A stretch of DNA of 32,838 nt from Chloroflexota bacterium (GTDB taxonomy: Bacteria > Chloroflexota > Dehalococcoidia > SM23-28-2 > RBG-16-64-32). Shown here piece after piece: positions 1 through 6,897 of this stretch (the first letter of the stretch is position 1; each line of letters starts with the position of its first letter). The notes below the pieces were generated by a model. It ran no database searches. It was not told where the DNA came from and was given only the letters and a program-made list of their open reading frames with translations. Both the position numbers and the translations under genes were made by a program. The stretch covers positions 1-32,838 of the forward strand of contig JADFKX010000004.1 in NCBI GenBank assembly GCA_022564695.1. The letters run 5' to 3'.

Positions 1-361
1 CACGCCCGTGCCCACGCCTGCGCCCACGCCTGTACCCACGCCTGCGCCCACGCCCACGCCTGTGCTCACGCCTGCGCCCACACCGGTTCCAACTCCTGAG
101 CCCACCCCCACGCCTACGCCTGTCCTGCCGCCCAGCCAGGAGCTCATCGAATCAGAGCTCAGCGCTCATTTGCAAAAGCTGAGCGTGACTGGAGTGCAGG
201 ACTCCATTCTTCGGACCGTCTCCTACTTTGCAGAGCGATACCTTGTGGTCAGCACCGGATTGCTGGCTCTGGAGACTGATGGGGATGAGAATCCGGATTT
301 CGAGGTCAGGATGGCCGACGCCAGGGTGGGCGGGCCGTGGCTGGCGGCGTTTAAGTCCTAG
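1..361 (+). CDS. 3' end of a Pro/Thr-repeat protein of unknown function (5' truncated)
   Basis: The reading frame is open from base 2 and ends at TAG 359-361, so the gene begins upstream of the window; the GTG at 8 lies inside the repeat and is not a credible start. About 40 residues of Pro-Thr-Pro-Ala/Val repeat form a flexible linker. A C-terminal segment of about 75 residues follows, with no membrane helix and no LPXTG sorting signal. Such linkers are typical of exported proteins in which they join a membrane- or wall-attached part to a folded domain. The C-terminal segment is not recognised. The stop overlaps the stop of the convergent sortase gene by four bases, but the missing LPXTG argues against this protein being a substrate of that sortase. 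A function cannot be assigned. Confidence 0.6.
   Translation, partial: TPVPTPAPTPVPTPAPTPTPVLTPAPTPVPTPEPTPTPTPVLPPSQELIESELSAHLQKLSVTGVQDSILRTVSYFAERYLVVSTGLLALETDGDENPDFEVRMADARVGGPWLAAFKS
2..121 (+). repeat. Degenerate tandem repeat encoding Pro-Thr linker
   Basis: Units of 6 and 12 bases of the type CCCACGCCTGTG or CCCACGCCTGCG are repeated about ten times. The repeat is in frame and encodes Pro-Thr-Pro-Ala/Val. Repeats like this often change length by slippage, and assemblies can collapse them. It has no spacers and is not a CRISPR array. Confidence 0.8.
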
Positions 362-1101
362 CTTCCGCCGGCGGCCTGACCGGAGGCCAGATCCAGCACC
401 CTCTCCGCTCGCACGATGACGCGGTGGCTGTAGTTTCCGCCGATGGGGTTGCTGTAGTCTTTCTGCCAGGTGCCGCCGCAGGTGATAAGTGTGAGCACGT
501 CCTTGGATGTGGGGTCCATAACATCGACTACGTTAGGGTCGTCGTAAGCGGTCGCCACGTTGCCGGTCACACTATATCGGAGCTGGCTGCCGTCCTCTAG
601 ATCTAGCGTTATCTGGTCGCCGATCTGAAGCTCGCGAAGGTGGTAGAAGACGCCCTCGACGGGCATGCCCCAGTAGTACCAGTCTACGTGGCCGGAGAAC
701 ACGGCGTTGCTGTTGCGACCGGGAGGAGCGCTGAAGTTGTACCACGCCACCTCATCGCCGGCGTTGGGGACCTCCGGATAGTTGTTGGCGTCCAACCCCA
801 TGGTGAGGACGGAGGCGTCCACTCCGATGCTGGGGATGCCGATGCGGGTGGGCGCCGGAGCGTCCGGTTCGCTCAGCGCCTCCGAACCAGCGGCAGGGGC
901 CGCTTCGTGTTCCTGGAGGATCTCCTCCAGACTGCCCTCGCTGGGCAGATCGACGTTATCGTCGCTCATGGTGATGAAGATACTGACCAGCCCGGCAACC
1001 AGGAGTAAGGTCGAGGCCAAGAGGACCAGGCCGGTGATAGCCAGGTTTCGGTTAATACTGCTAAACCGTTCGCGCATCGAATCAATATAGCGGCCAGCCA
1101 T
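358..1101 (-). CDS. Class F-like sortase (membrane-anchored transpeptidase)
   Basis: A 247-residue protein with one N-terminal membrane helix (about 20-44), a short acidic linker and a sortase domain (about 84-235). The catalytic set is visible: H138 in FSGHVDW, C208 in TLITCGG and R227 in YSHRVIV. The TLITCGG form and the short domain resemble class F sortases of high-GC Gram-positives and Chloroflexota; the subclass is inference. Sortases cleave a sorting signal on exported proteins and link them to the cell surface. No LPXTG-type substrate lies in this window. The start is ATG 1101, with ATG 1077 as an alternative. A GAGGAG about 15 bases upstream is far for a ribosome binding site. The gene ends in a four-base overlap with the convergent upstream gene. 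Confidence 0.88.
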   Translation of the reverse strand: MAGRYIDSMRERFSSINRNLAITGLVLLASTLLLVAGLVSIFITMSDDNVDLPSEGSLEEILQEHEAAPAAGSEALSEPDAPAPTRIGIPSIGVDASVLTMGLDANNYPEVPNAGDEVAWYNFSAPPGRNSNAVFSGHVDWYYWGMPVEGVFYHLRELQIGDQITLDLEDGSQLRYSVTGNVATAYDDPNVVDVMDPTSKDVLTLITCGGTWQKDYSNPIGGNYSHRVIVRAERVLDLASGQAAGGS

Positions 1102-1290
1102 TGGGCCGGATGACCGCTCCTCTTATTATACGACTATATGGCTATACGGCTGAGGAGCGGCGGCAGCTTTCCACAATAGTAACTTTTCCATATTAGGTGG
1201 CGTTCTACCAATTGACGGGGAAATAGGGTATCATACTGGGGCAACCACCTGGACTACCGTTAGAAGGGGGCTGAGTGGGAGGGATGTCCC
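1102..1290. promoter_or_regulatory. Divergent intergenic region between sortase and ECF sigma gene
   Basis: This AT-rich stretch lies between two divergent genes and should carry both promoters. On the minus strand a perfect TATAAT (bases 1130-1125) lies 24 bases before the sortase start, without a clear -35 element. On the plus strand TTGACG (1212-1217) is followed by TATCATACT (1229-1237), but the spacing is not ideal. The sigma gene has a good ribosome binding site, GGGAGG at 1277-1282, eight bases before GTG 1291. Confidence 0.35.
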
Positions 1291-1872
1291 GTGAGCCCTA
1301 GTCTGGATGTTCAAGGCGAGCGCGCAATAGTCGACGCCGCTATTGCTGGCGACGAGGCCGCGCTCGCTGAGTTGTACAGTCTCTATTTCCCCCGAGTGTA
1401 CCGTTACATCCTTGCCCGTGTGGGCAATCAATACGACGCGGAGGATCTCACGGAGGAGGTGTTCCTGCGGGTTCTGGACGCCATCGGGCGGTTCCAGTGG
1501 CGGGAGGCGCCGTTTTCCGCCTGGCTGTTCCGCATCGCGCACAACGCGGTGATCAGCCAGCGTCGGAAGGAGGGGGCGCGAGGACGCTCGTCCCCGCTGA
1601 CAGAGGCGCTGCCGGTGGACTCGCAGGGGCCGGAGGAGATGGTAGAGAATCGGCTGGCCTTGAACGAGGTCATGAGGGCGGCGGACACGCTCCCAGAGGC
1701 GCAGCGTCGGGTGATCGGCTACCGATTCGCCGCCGGGCTGACGGTGGCGGAGACGGCGCGGGCGATGGGTAAGGGCGAGGGGAACGTAAAGGTAATACAG
1801 CACAAGGCGATTGCAAAGCTAAGGGAGATGCTGACCCAGAGGCCAAAAGTTCATGGGGAGAAGCGAGTTTGA
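1291..1872 (+). CDS. ECF-family RNA polymerase sigma factor
   Basis: A 193-residue two-domain sigma factor. Region 2 (about 20-90) contains the AEDLTEEVFLRVL core-binding helix and the WLFRIAHNAVI -10-recognition helix. Region 4 (about 130-185) has LPEAQRRVIGYRFAAGLTV and the helix-turn-helix up to KVIQHKAIAKLRE. There is no region 3 or 1.1, as in the ECF group. It redirects RNA polymerase to a small regulon in the cytoplasm. The start is GTG 1291, supported by GGGAGG eight bases upstream. The next gene overlaps its 3' end by 20 bases, the arrangement expected for a sigma factor and its regulator. Confidence 0.93.
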   Translation: MSPSLDVQGERAIVDAAIAGDEAALAELYSLYFPRVYRYILARVGNQYDAEDLTEEVFLRVLDAIGRFQWREAPFSAWLFRIAHNAVISQRRKEGARGRSSPLTEALPVDSQGPEEMVENRLALNEVMRAADTLPEAQRRVIGYRFAAGLTVAETARAMGKGEGNVKVIQHKAIAKLREMLTQRPKVHGEKRV

Positions 1873-2680
1873 GGAGATCTTTGAGGAGTGCCTTTCGGCG
1901 TTGCTGGAGGGCCGAAGGAGCATTGAGGAGAGCCTCTCCCTATACCCCGCCTGGAGGGGCCGCCTAGAGCCTCTGCTCAGGGCCGCTGAAGAGATAGCGG
2001 CCGGCCTGAACGAAGTTCCGCCTCCGCATGTCAAGGAGCGCGGCCTCCAGCGTTTCCTGGAAGCAGCCCGCATGAGGCGTCGCCTGCAACGGATTCTGTC
2101 GGTTCATGCGGAGAGAACGCCTTGGTGGCGCTGGGCCTCGGCTGGCCTCGCTGGGATGGTCGTCATCGGTGTGCTGGCGCTGCTGAGCGTGACCCTGATG
2201 GCGGAGGGTGGCGAGAGGCTCAGCCGGGAAAGCGTTAGCGTCAGCCCTTACTTCGCTATGGAGGGGAGCGCTGCTAGCGCGGCTCCGGTGCAGACTCCTC
2301 TTGAGGTAGTGCAGGAGCGGGTGGCGGTCCTGGAGGATTCGGTTCGGGATGGAGAGTCGGTGGGGGTAGCGTTTCTGGAGGCGCTGAAGGAGGCCGACAA
2401 CGATCTAGCGGCGGACTTGGACAGCCCCGATGATATAGCGCTCATGGATCGGGTGGCGGCGGTCTCAGTAGCCAGCAGGCAGTACGAGCTGCTTCAGAAG
2501 CTGCAAGGGCAGTCCTCCGGGGAGCGGGCGCGGGCCGTAGAGGCGAGCCTGATGGCGGCGGAGAGGGTGCTGGAGAAGCTCGGGGCCACGCCATCGCCGA
2601 CGCCATCGCCCACGCCATCACCCACGCCTACTCCGTTTGCTGAGGGCACGGCTGCCCCTTCGCCGACGCAGGCCGAGTAG
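1853..2680 (+). CDS. Membrane-anchored partner of the ECF sigma factor (putative anti-sigma/regulator)
   Basis: A 275-residue protein that starts inside the sigma gene (ATG 1853, 20-base overlap), implying translational coupling. Residues 1-85 are a charged helical cytoplasmic part that includes EEIFEECLSALLEG. One membrane helix follows (about 94-116), then an outside part (about 117-245) rich in Glu, Ala and Leu that looks helical, and a Pro-Thr-Ser repeat tail (246-275). The zinc-binding HxxxCxxC motif of classical anti-sigma factors is absent. The layout resembles membrane proteins, some annotated as DUF5667, that accompany ECF genes in Chloroflexota and Actinobacteria; that match is from memory. 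An anti-sigma or co-regulator role is inferred from position and topology. Confidence 0.7.
   Translation: MGRSEFEEIFEECLSALLEGRRSIEESLSLYPAWRGRLEPLLRAAEEIAAGLNEVPPPHVKERGLQRFLEAARMRRRLQRILSVHAERTPWWRWASAGLAGMVVIGVLALLSVTLMAEGGERLSRESVSVSPYFAMEGSAASAAPVQTPLEVVQERVAVLEDSVRDGESVGVAFLEALKEADNDLAADLDSPDDIALMDRVAAVSVASRQYELLQKLQGQSSGERARAVEASLMAAERVLEKLGATPSPTPSPTPSPTPTPFAEGTAAPSPTQAE
2588..2635 (+). repeat. Short tandem repeat encoding Thr-Pro-Ser-Pro tail
   Basis: About four copies of a 12-base unit, ACGCCATCGCCC with variants, encode the Thr-Pro-Ser-Pro tail of the ECF partner. It resembles the Pro-Thr linker at the left end of the window. Confidence 0.75.
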
Positions 2681-2701
2681 ACGCCCTCTATCAGCACTCA
2701 T

Positions 2702-2731
2702 TTGACAGTGCTGGCGGGCGGCCATTAGAAT
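2702..2731 (+). promoter_or_regulatory. Sigma-70-type promoter for the greA-like gene
   Basis: TTGACA (2702-2707) and TAGAAT (2726-2731) are 18 bases apart. The expected transcription start near 2738 is only about six bases before ATG 2744, and no ribosome binding site is present, so the transcript is probably leaderless or nearly so. Confidence 0.65.
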
Positions 2732-2743
2732 CAAAACCCCACC

Positions 2744-3532
2744 ATGCCTACGGTTTCCATTCTGGACGCAGCGACGCAGTACGTTTCGTCGCTGGCGAAA
2801 AGCACTAGCGCCTCGGCTCAGGCGGAGGTAAACCGGTTCGTACGCTGGTACGGCGCGAGCCGCCTCACCGACGAGCTTCGGGGTCACGAAATCTCGCTGT
2901 ACAGCGAGGAGCTGGGTGTGGCCACGGCGGAGGCGAAGCGGCGCGCAGACCAGGTGCGAGGATTTCTCTCCTATCTCAAGAAGGAGGAGATGACGCAGAC
3001 CAATCTGGCGCCTCACTTGCGGCTGAAGAAGAGTGCTAAGGGCTCTGCCTCCCGCTCCGTAAAGCAGCGGGTCGTTGAGGTCACGGCTGAGGGGCACGAG
3101 GCGCTGAAGAGTGAGTTGGAGGCGCTGAAGTCGCAACGGCCTCAGGTGCGGGAGGATATCCGGCTGGCGATGATGGACAAGGATTTCCGCGAGAACGCCC
3201 CTCTGGATGCGGCCAAGGATAAGCAGGCTCATCTGGAGTCGCGCATCCGGGAGATAGATGGCACGCTGAAGCATGCCGTGATAGTTAAGAAGGTGGATGG
3301 CCCCGGCTCACGAGTGCAAGTGGGGAGCACAGTAGAGATGACGAACCTGAACTCCGGCGCTTCGCTGCGCTACACGATTGTGGGGTTGAACGAAGGGAAT
3401 GCCGCCCAGGGTAAGATCACCAACGTATCCCCCATCGGCAAGGCGTTGCTGAAGCGGAGAGAGGGCGAGGAAGTGAAGGTGAATATCCCTGCCGGCGTGC
3501 TGCGGCTGCGGATCGAGAAGATCGAGGGCTAG
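2744..3532 (+). CDS. greA: GreA-type transcription elongation factor with N-terminal integrase-like (SAM-like) domain
   Basis: At 262 residues this is about 100 longer than a usual GreA (about 158). Residues 111-182 form the GreA coiled-coil finger. Its tip, KDFRENAPLDAAKDKQ, keeps the two acidic residues (D147, E150) that match the catalytic pair of GreA. Residues 190-260 are the FKBP-like C-terminal domain (VQVGSTVEM, NVSPIGKALL). GreA enters the RNA polymerase secondary channel and stimulates cleavage of backtracked RNA. Residues 1-95 look like the helical DNA-binding N-terminal domain of tyrosine recombinases (RFVRWYG, ADQVRGFLSYLKKEEM, then a basic stretch), but no recombinase catalytic domain follows. 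The extension's function is unknown; DNA or polymerase binding is a guess. The promoter suggests a leaderless mRNA. It is convergent with citrate synthase, three bases apart. Confidence 0.87.
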   Translation: MPTVSILDAATQYVSSLAKSTSASAQAEVNRFVRWYGASRLTDELRGHEISLYSEELGVATAEAKRRADQVRGFLSYLKKEEMTQTNLAPHLRLKKSAKGSASRSVKQRVVEVTAEGHEALKSELEALKSQRPQVREDIRLAMMDKDFRENAPLDAAKDKQAHLESRIREIDGTLKHAVIVKKVDGPGSRVQVGSTVEMTNLNSGASLRYTIVGLNEGNAAQGKITNVSPIGKALLKRREGEEVKVNIPAGVLRLRIEKIEG

Positions 3533-3535
3533 AGG

Positions 3536-4681
3536 CTAGATCCGCCGCTCTATCGGCACGTACTCAAGGTTGTCCGGCCCTTCGTACTCAAGGAGCGGCC
3601 GGATGAGCGTATTGTCCTCCCACTGCTCCATGACCTGAGCGGCCCAGCCCGGTATTCGGCCGATGGCGAACATTGGCACGAAGACGTCCTCCGGGATTCC
3701 TAGCAGGTAGTAGACGGCGCCGGCGTAGAAGTCCACGTTGACGTTGACGCCGCGCTCAGCCAGGGGCGCCATCGCCTCGTGGATGGCGGTGAGGATGCGG
3801 AACCACTTGGGCTGTCCCAGCTTGTCGCCTAGCTCGCGGGCGCGGTCGCGCATATGGCGGGCGCGGGGGTCCTCTACGCGGTAGACGCGGTGGCCGAAGC
3901 CGTTGATCTTTTCGCCATGCTCACGCTTGCGGGCGATGAATGCCTTGGCGTTCTCAGGTTCACCGATCTCCTGGGCCAAATGCATCACGGCCTCGGCGGC
4001 GCCGCCGTGGCGGGGGCCCTTGAGGGTGCCGATGGCGGAGACGATGGCAGCGTGCAGGTCGGCCAGGGTGGAGGCGGTGACGCGGGCGGCGAAGGAGGAG
4101 GCGTTGGAGCCGTGCTCAACGTGAAGGATGAGGTCAACGTCTATGGCTCGGGCCGCTTGGGGATCCGGTCTCTGGCCGTGCAGCATGTACAGGAAGTTGG
4201 CGGCCAGCGTGAGGTTAGGGTCAGGCGCTACGGGCTCGTCGCCGCTGCGAATGCGGTGGTGGGCGGCGACGATGGCCGGCACCTGGGCGGTGAGGCGCAC
4301 AGCCTTGCGCAGGTTCGCCTCAGTCGACATATCATCGACGTCGGGGTCGAAGGCGGCGAGGGCGCTGACGGAGGTGCGCAGGACGTCCATAGGGTGGGCG
4401 GCGCTGACCTGGCGGATGACCTGGATGATGGTGTCCGGAATGGTACGGGCGTCTCTTAGTGCGGTCATGAACTGCTCTAACTGGGGGGTGGTAGGCAGGT
4501 GCCCGTACCACAGGAGGTAGGTGACCTCCTCAAAGGTGGACTGTTCGGCCAGATCGTGGATGTCGTAGCCGCGATAGACGAGCCTGCCTGCCTCGCCGTC
4601 GATTAGACTGAGGGCGGTCTTGTCAACGACGATGTTCTTGAGGCCGCGGGCGATGGGCTGGGCAGTGGTGCTTTCGGTCAC
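3536..4681 (-). CDS. gltA: Citrate synthase
   Basis: A 381-residue enzyme of the short bacterial type that condenses acetyl-CoA and oxaloacetate to citrate, the entry to the TCA cycle. Catalytic residues can be placed: H225 in GPRHGGAAEA, H264 in INGFGHRVYRVEDPR and D317 in VNVNVDFYAG. The substrate-binding segment LHVEHGSNAS is at 187-196. The length and the VYRVEDPR segment fit the citrate/2-methylcitrate synthase family, so some activity on propionyl-CoA cannot be excluded. No prp genes are nearby, which favours citrate synthase. The start is GTG 4681, backed by AAGGAG eight bases upstream. The gene is monocistronic as far as seen, with a strong promoter about 110 bases upstream. Confidence 0.95.
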   Translation of the reverse strand: MTESTTAQPIARGLKNIVVDKTALSLIDGEAGRLVYRGYDIHDLAEQSTFEEVTYLLWYGHLPTTPQLEQFMTALRDARTIPDTIIQVIRQVSAAHPMDVLRTSVSALAAFDPDVDDMSTEANLRKAVRLTAQVPAIVAAHHRIRSGDEPVAPDPNLTLAANFLYMLHGQRPDPQAARAIDVDLILHVEHGSNASSFAARVTASTLADLHAAIVSAIGTLKGPRHGGAAEAVMHLAQEIGEPENAKAFIARKREHGEKINGFGHRVYRVEDPRARHMRDRARELGDKLGQPKWFRILTAIHEAMAPLAERGVNVNVDFYAGAVYYLLGIPEDVFVPMFAIGRIPGWAAQVMEQWEDNTLIRPLLEYEGPDNLEYVPIERRI

Positions 4682-4798
4682 GGGGAAACTCCTTGCAGAG
4701 GGCTGAATATAGAAACGCCCGCTGGGCCGTTGGCCAACCTGGGCGGGCCGCTATACGTGATTCCTTTTACCATTATAGCTGTTGGCTATACCTAAGCT

Positions 4799-4828
4799 AT
4801 TATAGGCAGGCGGTCAGCCTCGTGTAAA
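4799..4828 (-). promoter_or_regulatory. Sigma-70-type promoter for citrate synthase
   Basis: Read on the minus strand, TTTACA (4828-4823) and TATAAT (4804-4799) are separated by 18 bases, matching the consensus at 11 of 12 positions. Transcription should start near 4792, giving a leader of about 110 bases before GTG 4681. Confidence 0.65.
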
Positions 4829-4940
4829 GAATACGATGCGAAGGCTTGTAACGATTGCGTTAAGCGTGTGGGGAATCTAAACCACATGACAATCGCGTAT
4901 CTATTTTCGGGAACACTGAGACGTGATCCCCCTCCAAGGT

Positions 4941-5018
4941 CGCGGGCTGGAGGCACAAACCTAGGACGGGCGATGTGGCTGAAAGCTTCCACCCGCGGCC
5001 GTCTTAGTAAGGTGACGG
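4941..5018 (+). promoter_or_regulatory. Candidate structured leader with two mutually exclusive folds before the DUF3179 gene
   Basis: Fold A is a 13-pair stem between 4941-4954 and 4985-4997 with one bulged C and one G-U pair. It leaves CCGTC (4999-5003) free to pair with GACGG (5014-5018) around the ribosome binding site AAGGTGA (5009-5015). Fold B pairs CTAGGACGG (4961-4969) with CCGTCTTAG (4999-5007), nine pairs with one G-U, enclosing smaller stems GCG/CGC and GTGG/CCAC and ending one base before the ribosome binding site. The folds share bases and cannot easily coexist. This is the logic of a translational switch, but the sequence matches no riboswitch class I can recall, and GC-rich DNA gives chance stems. 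Confidence 0.4.
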
Positions 5019-5019
5019 G

Positions 5020-6243
5020 ATGGCTGTGATGAGTGTTGGTCTGAAGACACGGCTACTATTCGCCTCCGCTGTAGCAGCTCTGATCGCCGTTGCCTGTGTG
5101 GGCGGTGGTGGCGGGGACGGCGATGGCGAAGACACGTCCGAGGTTGGTCTGACTTTCGATGACCTGGGCCTGGACGACAGGATACCTTTGTATACGGAGA
5201 GCTGGAACACGGACTGGACCAAGCGGACCATCTCCCTGTCCGAGCTGATCGCGGGGATCCAGCAGCCGGACCCGCGGGATGTGATCCAGCCCATCGACGA
5301 TCCGCAGTTTGATACGGTGGAGGAGGCCGCCCAGTGGCTGGTGGACAGGGAGCCGGTCGTCGCGTTGGAGCTAGAGGGCGAAGCGCGGGCCTATCCTCTC
5401 CGCATCCTGACCTCGCATGAAGTTGTGAACGATGTGGTGGGGGACCGCTCAGTTGTGGTGTCTTACTGCCCCTTGTGCAACAGCGCGGTCACGTTTGACC
5501 GCGAGCTGGACGGGCAGGTCCTCCGGTTCGGGGTGTCCGGTCTGCTGCGCAACAGCGACCTGGTGATGTGGGACCGCCAGACGGAGTCTCTGTGGCAGCA
5601 GATCACCGGCGAGGCGATAGTGGGTGAGCTGGCCGGCACGGAGCTGGAGTTCATACCTTCGCCGATCATGGCCTGGGAAGATTTCCGAGCCCAATTCCCT
5701 GACGGGAAGGTGCTGTCCCGCGACCAGGGCATCTTCCCGCCGGAGCTGTACGATAATCAGCCCTATGCGGGCTACGACTCGTCCACGCAGCCGTTCCTGT
5801 TCCGCGGCACCCCCGACGACCGCTACCCGGCGATGGAACGCGTGGTGGCGGTGAGGATCAGCGGAACGAACAAGGCCTACCCCTTCAGCGTGATCTCCGA
5901 GGAGCGGGCGGTGAACGATGAGTTTGCGGGCACGCCGATCCTGGTGGTCTTCGGGGCCGATGATACGGCCTCCGTGTTGGACACCGGCGACGTGAAGACG
6001 GGGCGCGGTGTGGGCGTAGGGCTGGCGTTCCAGAGGACAGTGGGCGACCGGGTGCTAACTTTCGATGCCCTGGGCGAGGACCGGTTCATGGATCGTGAGA
6101 CGGAAACCGTTTGGGACCTGTTCGGCAACGCTATGGAGGGGACTCTGGCCGGGGAGAAGCTGACGCCTGTGGTCAACACCAATGAGCTCTGGTTCGCCTG
6201 GGCGGCGTTCAACGCCGATTCCTCAGTCTACACCGGGTCCTGA
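5020..6243 (+). CDS. DUF3179 family lipoprotein
   Basis: A 407-residue protein with a lipoprotein signal peptide: basic start, hydrophobic stretch 11-25, then C26 (lipobox AVAC) and a Gly/Asp-rich tether. The body matches the DUF3179 family: ARAYPLRILTSHEVVNDVVG, VSYCPLCNSAVTF (C150 and C153, a CxxC pair), SGLLRNSDLVMWDRQTESLW and PSPIMAWEDF. The biochemical role of the family is not established; the conserved CxxC and His suggest metal binding or redox chemistry, which is inference. The start ATG 5020 follows AAGGTGA by a few bases. It is divergent from gltA and convergent with the next gene. The leader may carry a regulatory structure. Confidence 0.87.
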   Translation: MAVMSVGLKTRLLFASAVAALIAVACVGGGGGDGDGEDTSEVGLTFDDLGLDDRIPLYTESWNTDWTKRTISLSELIAGIQQPDPRDVIQPIDDPQFDTVEEAAQWLVDREPVVALELEGEARAYPLRILTSHEVVNDVVGDRSVVVSYCPLCNSAVTFDRELDGQVLRFGVSGLLRNSDLVMWDRQTESLWQQITGEAIVGELAGTELEFIPSPIMAWEDFRAQFPDGKVLSRDQGIFPPELYDNQPYAGYDSSTQPFLFRGTPDDRYPAMERVVAVRISGTNKAYPFSVISEERAVNDEFAGTPILVVFGADDTASVLDTGDVKTGRGVGVGLAFQRTVGDRVLTFDALGEDRFMDRETETVWDLFGNAMEGTLAGEKLTPVVNTNELWFAWAAFNADSSVYTGS

Positions 6244-6263
6244 AGCGTTTCGACGGTCGGCTA

Positions 6264-6890
6264 CTAGCTCGGTCGCAGGATCTTCGGCAGCATCTCCTCA
6301 GGTCCCGAAGGCACTGTGAAGTAGTCGTTGATCTCAATCTGGTCCACACCGACGGTATATCGCCAGGTGCGGATGCCAACGACGGCCACCTTGATGTCTC
6401 GGCAGAGCTTCCGCGCGAGGTCACCCTCACCAACAGGAACGTAGAGGTAGAGAGGCGCCAGCTCGGCGAAGGGGAGCCAGCGTCGTAGCGCCGCCTCCTC
6501 GCTGACCGTCTCCGCGGTCTCCACCTCGCCGATGATCTTGGCGTAGTTCTCGGGGTTCTGGACGACGACGACGTCCGGATAGGCGACGGCGTCATCAGGC
6601 ATCGCGACGCCCATTGAGCGCTGAGGGATGTTGGAGTAGGTCTTGTAATCCCGGTAGCGGTCAGTGGGGAAGCCGAAGCGGGCCTCGGCGATGTCTTTTA
6701 CGGCTCTGACGTGGGCGGCCGCTCGTGATTCGGACAGGGTGGCGATGCGCGGCTCGTAGGGCCGGGGCTGGCCGGGCGGGCGCACGCGGCCGAGAAGCAG
6801 GAACTGGGGCAGCACAGCCCTCACGCCGGCAGCGAAGCGGGCGACAGGGTCCGCTTTGGGTTCCTCCACGTCGTCAGCTTGTTGGGTCAC
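6264..6890 (-). CDS. Hypothetical protein with possible PD-(D/E)XK-like core
   Basis: A 208-residue cytoplasmic protein with no signal peptide or membrane helix, and no family recognised with confidence. The segment YPDVVVV (104-110), then IIGEVETAETV (119-129), then RRWLPFAEL and LYLYVPVGEG, follows the strand-strand-helix-strand order of restriction-endonuclease-like proteins. D106 and E122 sit where metal-binding acids are expected, but the usual Lys of E-x-K is replaced (EVE), so activity is uncertain. It starts at GTG 6890, seven bases after the cupredoxin stop, and is probably co-transcribed with it; the reason for the pairing is unclear. The start lacks a strong ribosome binding site, so coupling to the upstream stop is plausible. 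Confidence 0.6.
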   Translation of the reverse strand: MTQQADDVEEPKADPVARFAAGVRAVLPQFLLLGRVRPPGQPRPYEPRIATLSESRAAAHVRAVKDIAEARFGFPTDRYRDYKTYSNIPQRSMGVAMPDDAVAYPDVVVVQNPENYAKIIGEVETAETVSEEAALRRWLPFAELAPLYLYVPVGEGDLARKLCRDIKVAVVGIRTWRYTVGVDQIEINDYFTVPSGPEEMLPKILRPS

Positions 6891-6897
6891 GTTAGTC

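Larger units (their letters stand above)
4682..5019. other. 338-base divergent intergenic region (gltA / DUF3179 gene)
   Basis: This holds the citrate synthase promoter and leader on the minus strand and the leader of the DUF3179 gene on the plus strand. The gltA leader has a 10-base palindrome GTTGGCCAAC (4729-4738) flanked by GCCCGC (4717-4722) and GCGGGC (4743-4748), a possible hairpin. A second minus-strand TATAAT (4777-4772) has no good -35. A 66-codon minus-strand frame at 4792-4992 has no family features and covers the promoter, so it is not called. Confidence 0.6.

Noticed and set aside
2-121. Repeats at the left edge as a CRISPR array or regulatory repeat
   Set aside because: Units are short, in frame and without spacers. 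They encode a Pro-Thr linker.
4792-4992. 66-codon minus-strand frame in the gltA/DUF3179 gap
   Set aside because: It has no family features and covers the gltA promoter and the structured leader.
4941-5007. H-type pseudoknot using both stems of the DUF3179 leader at once
   Set aside because: The 13-pair stem and short connecting loop make simultaneous formation strained. Alternative folds are more plausible.
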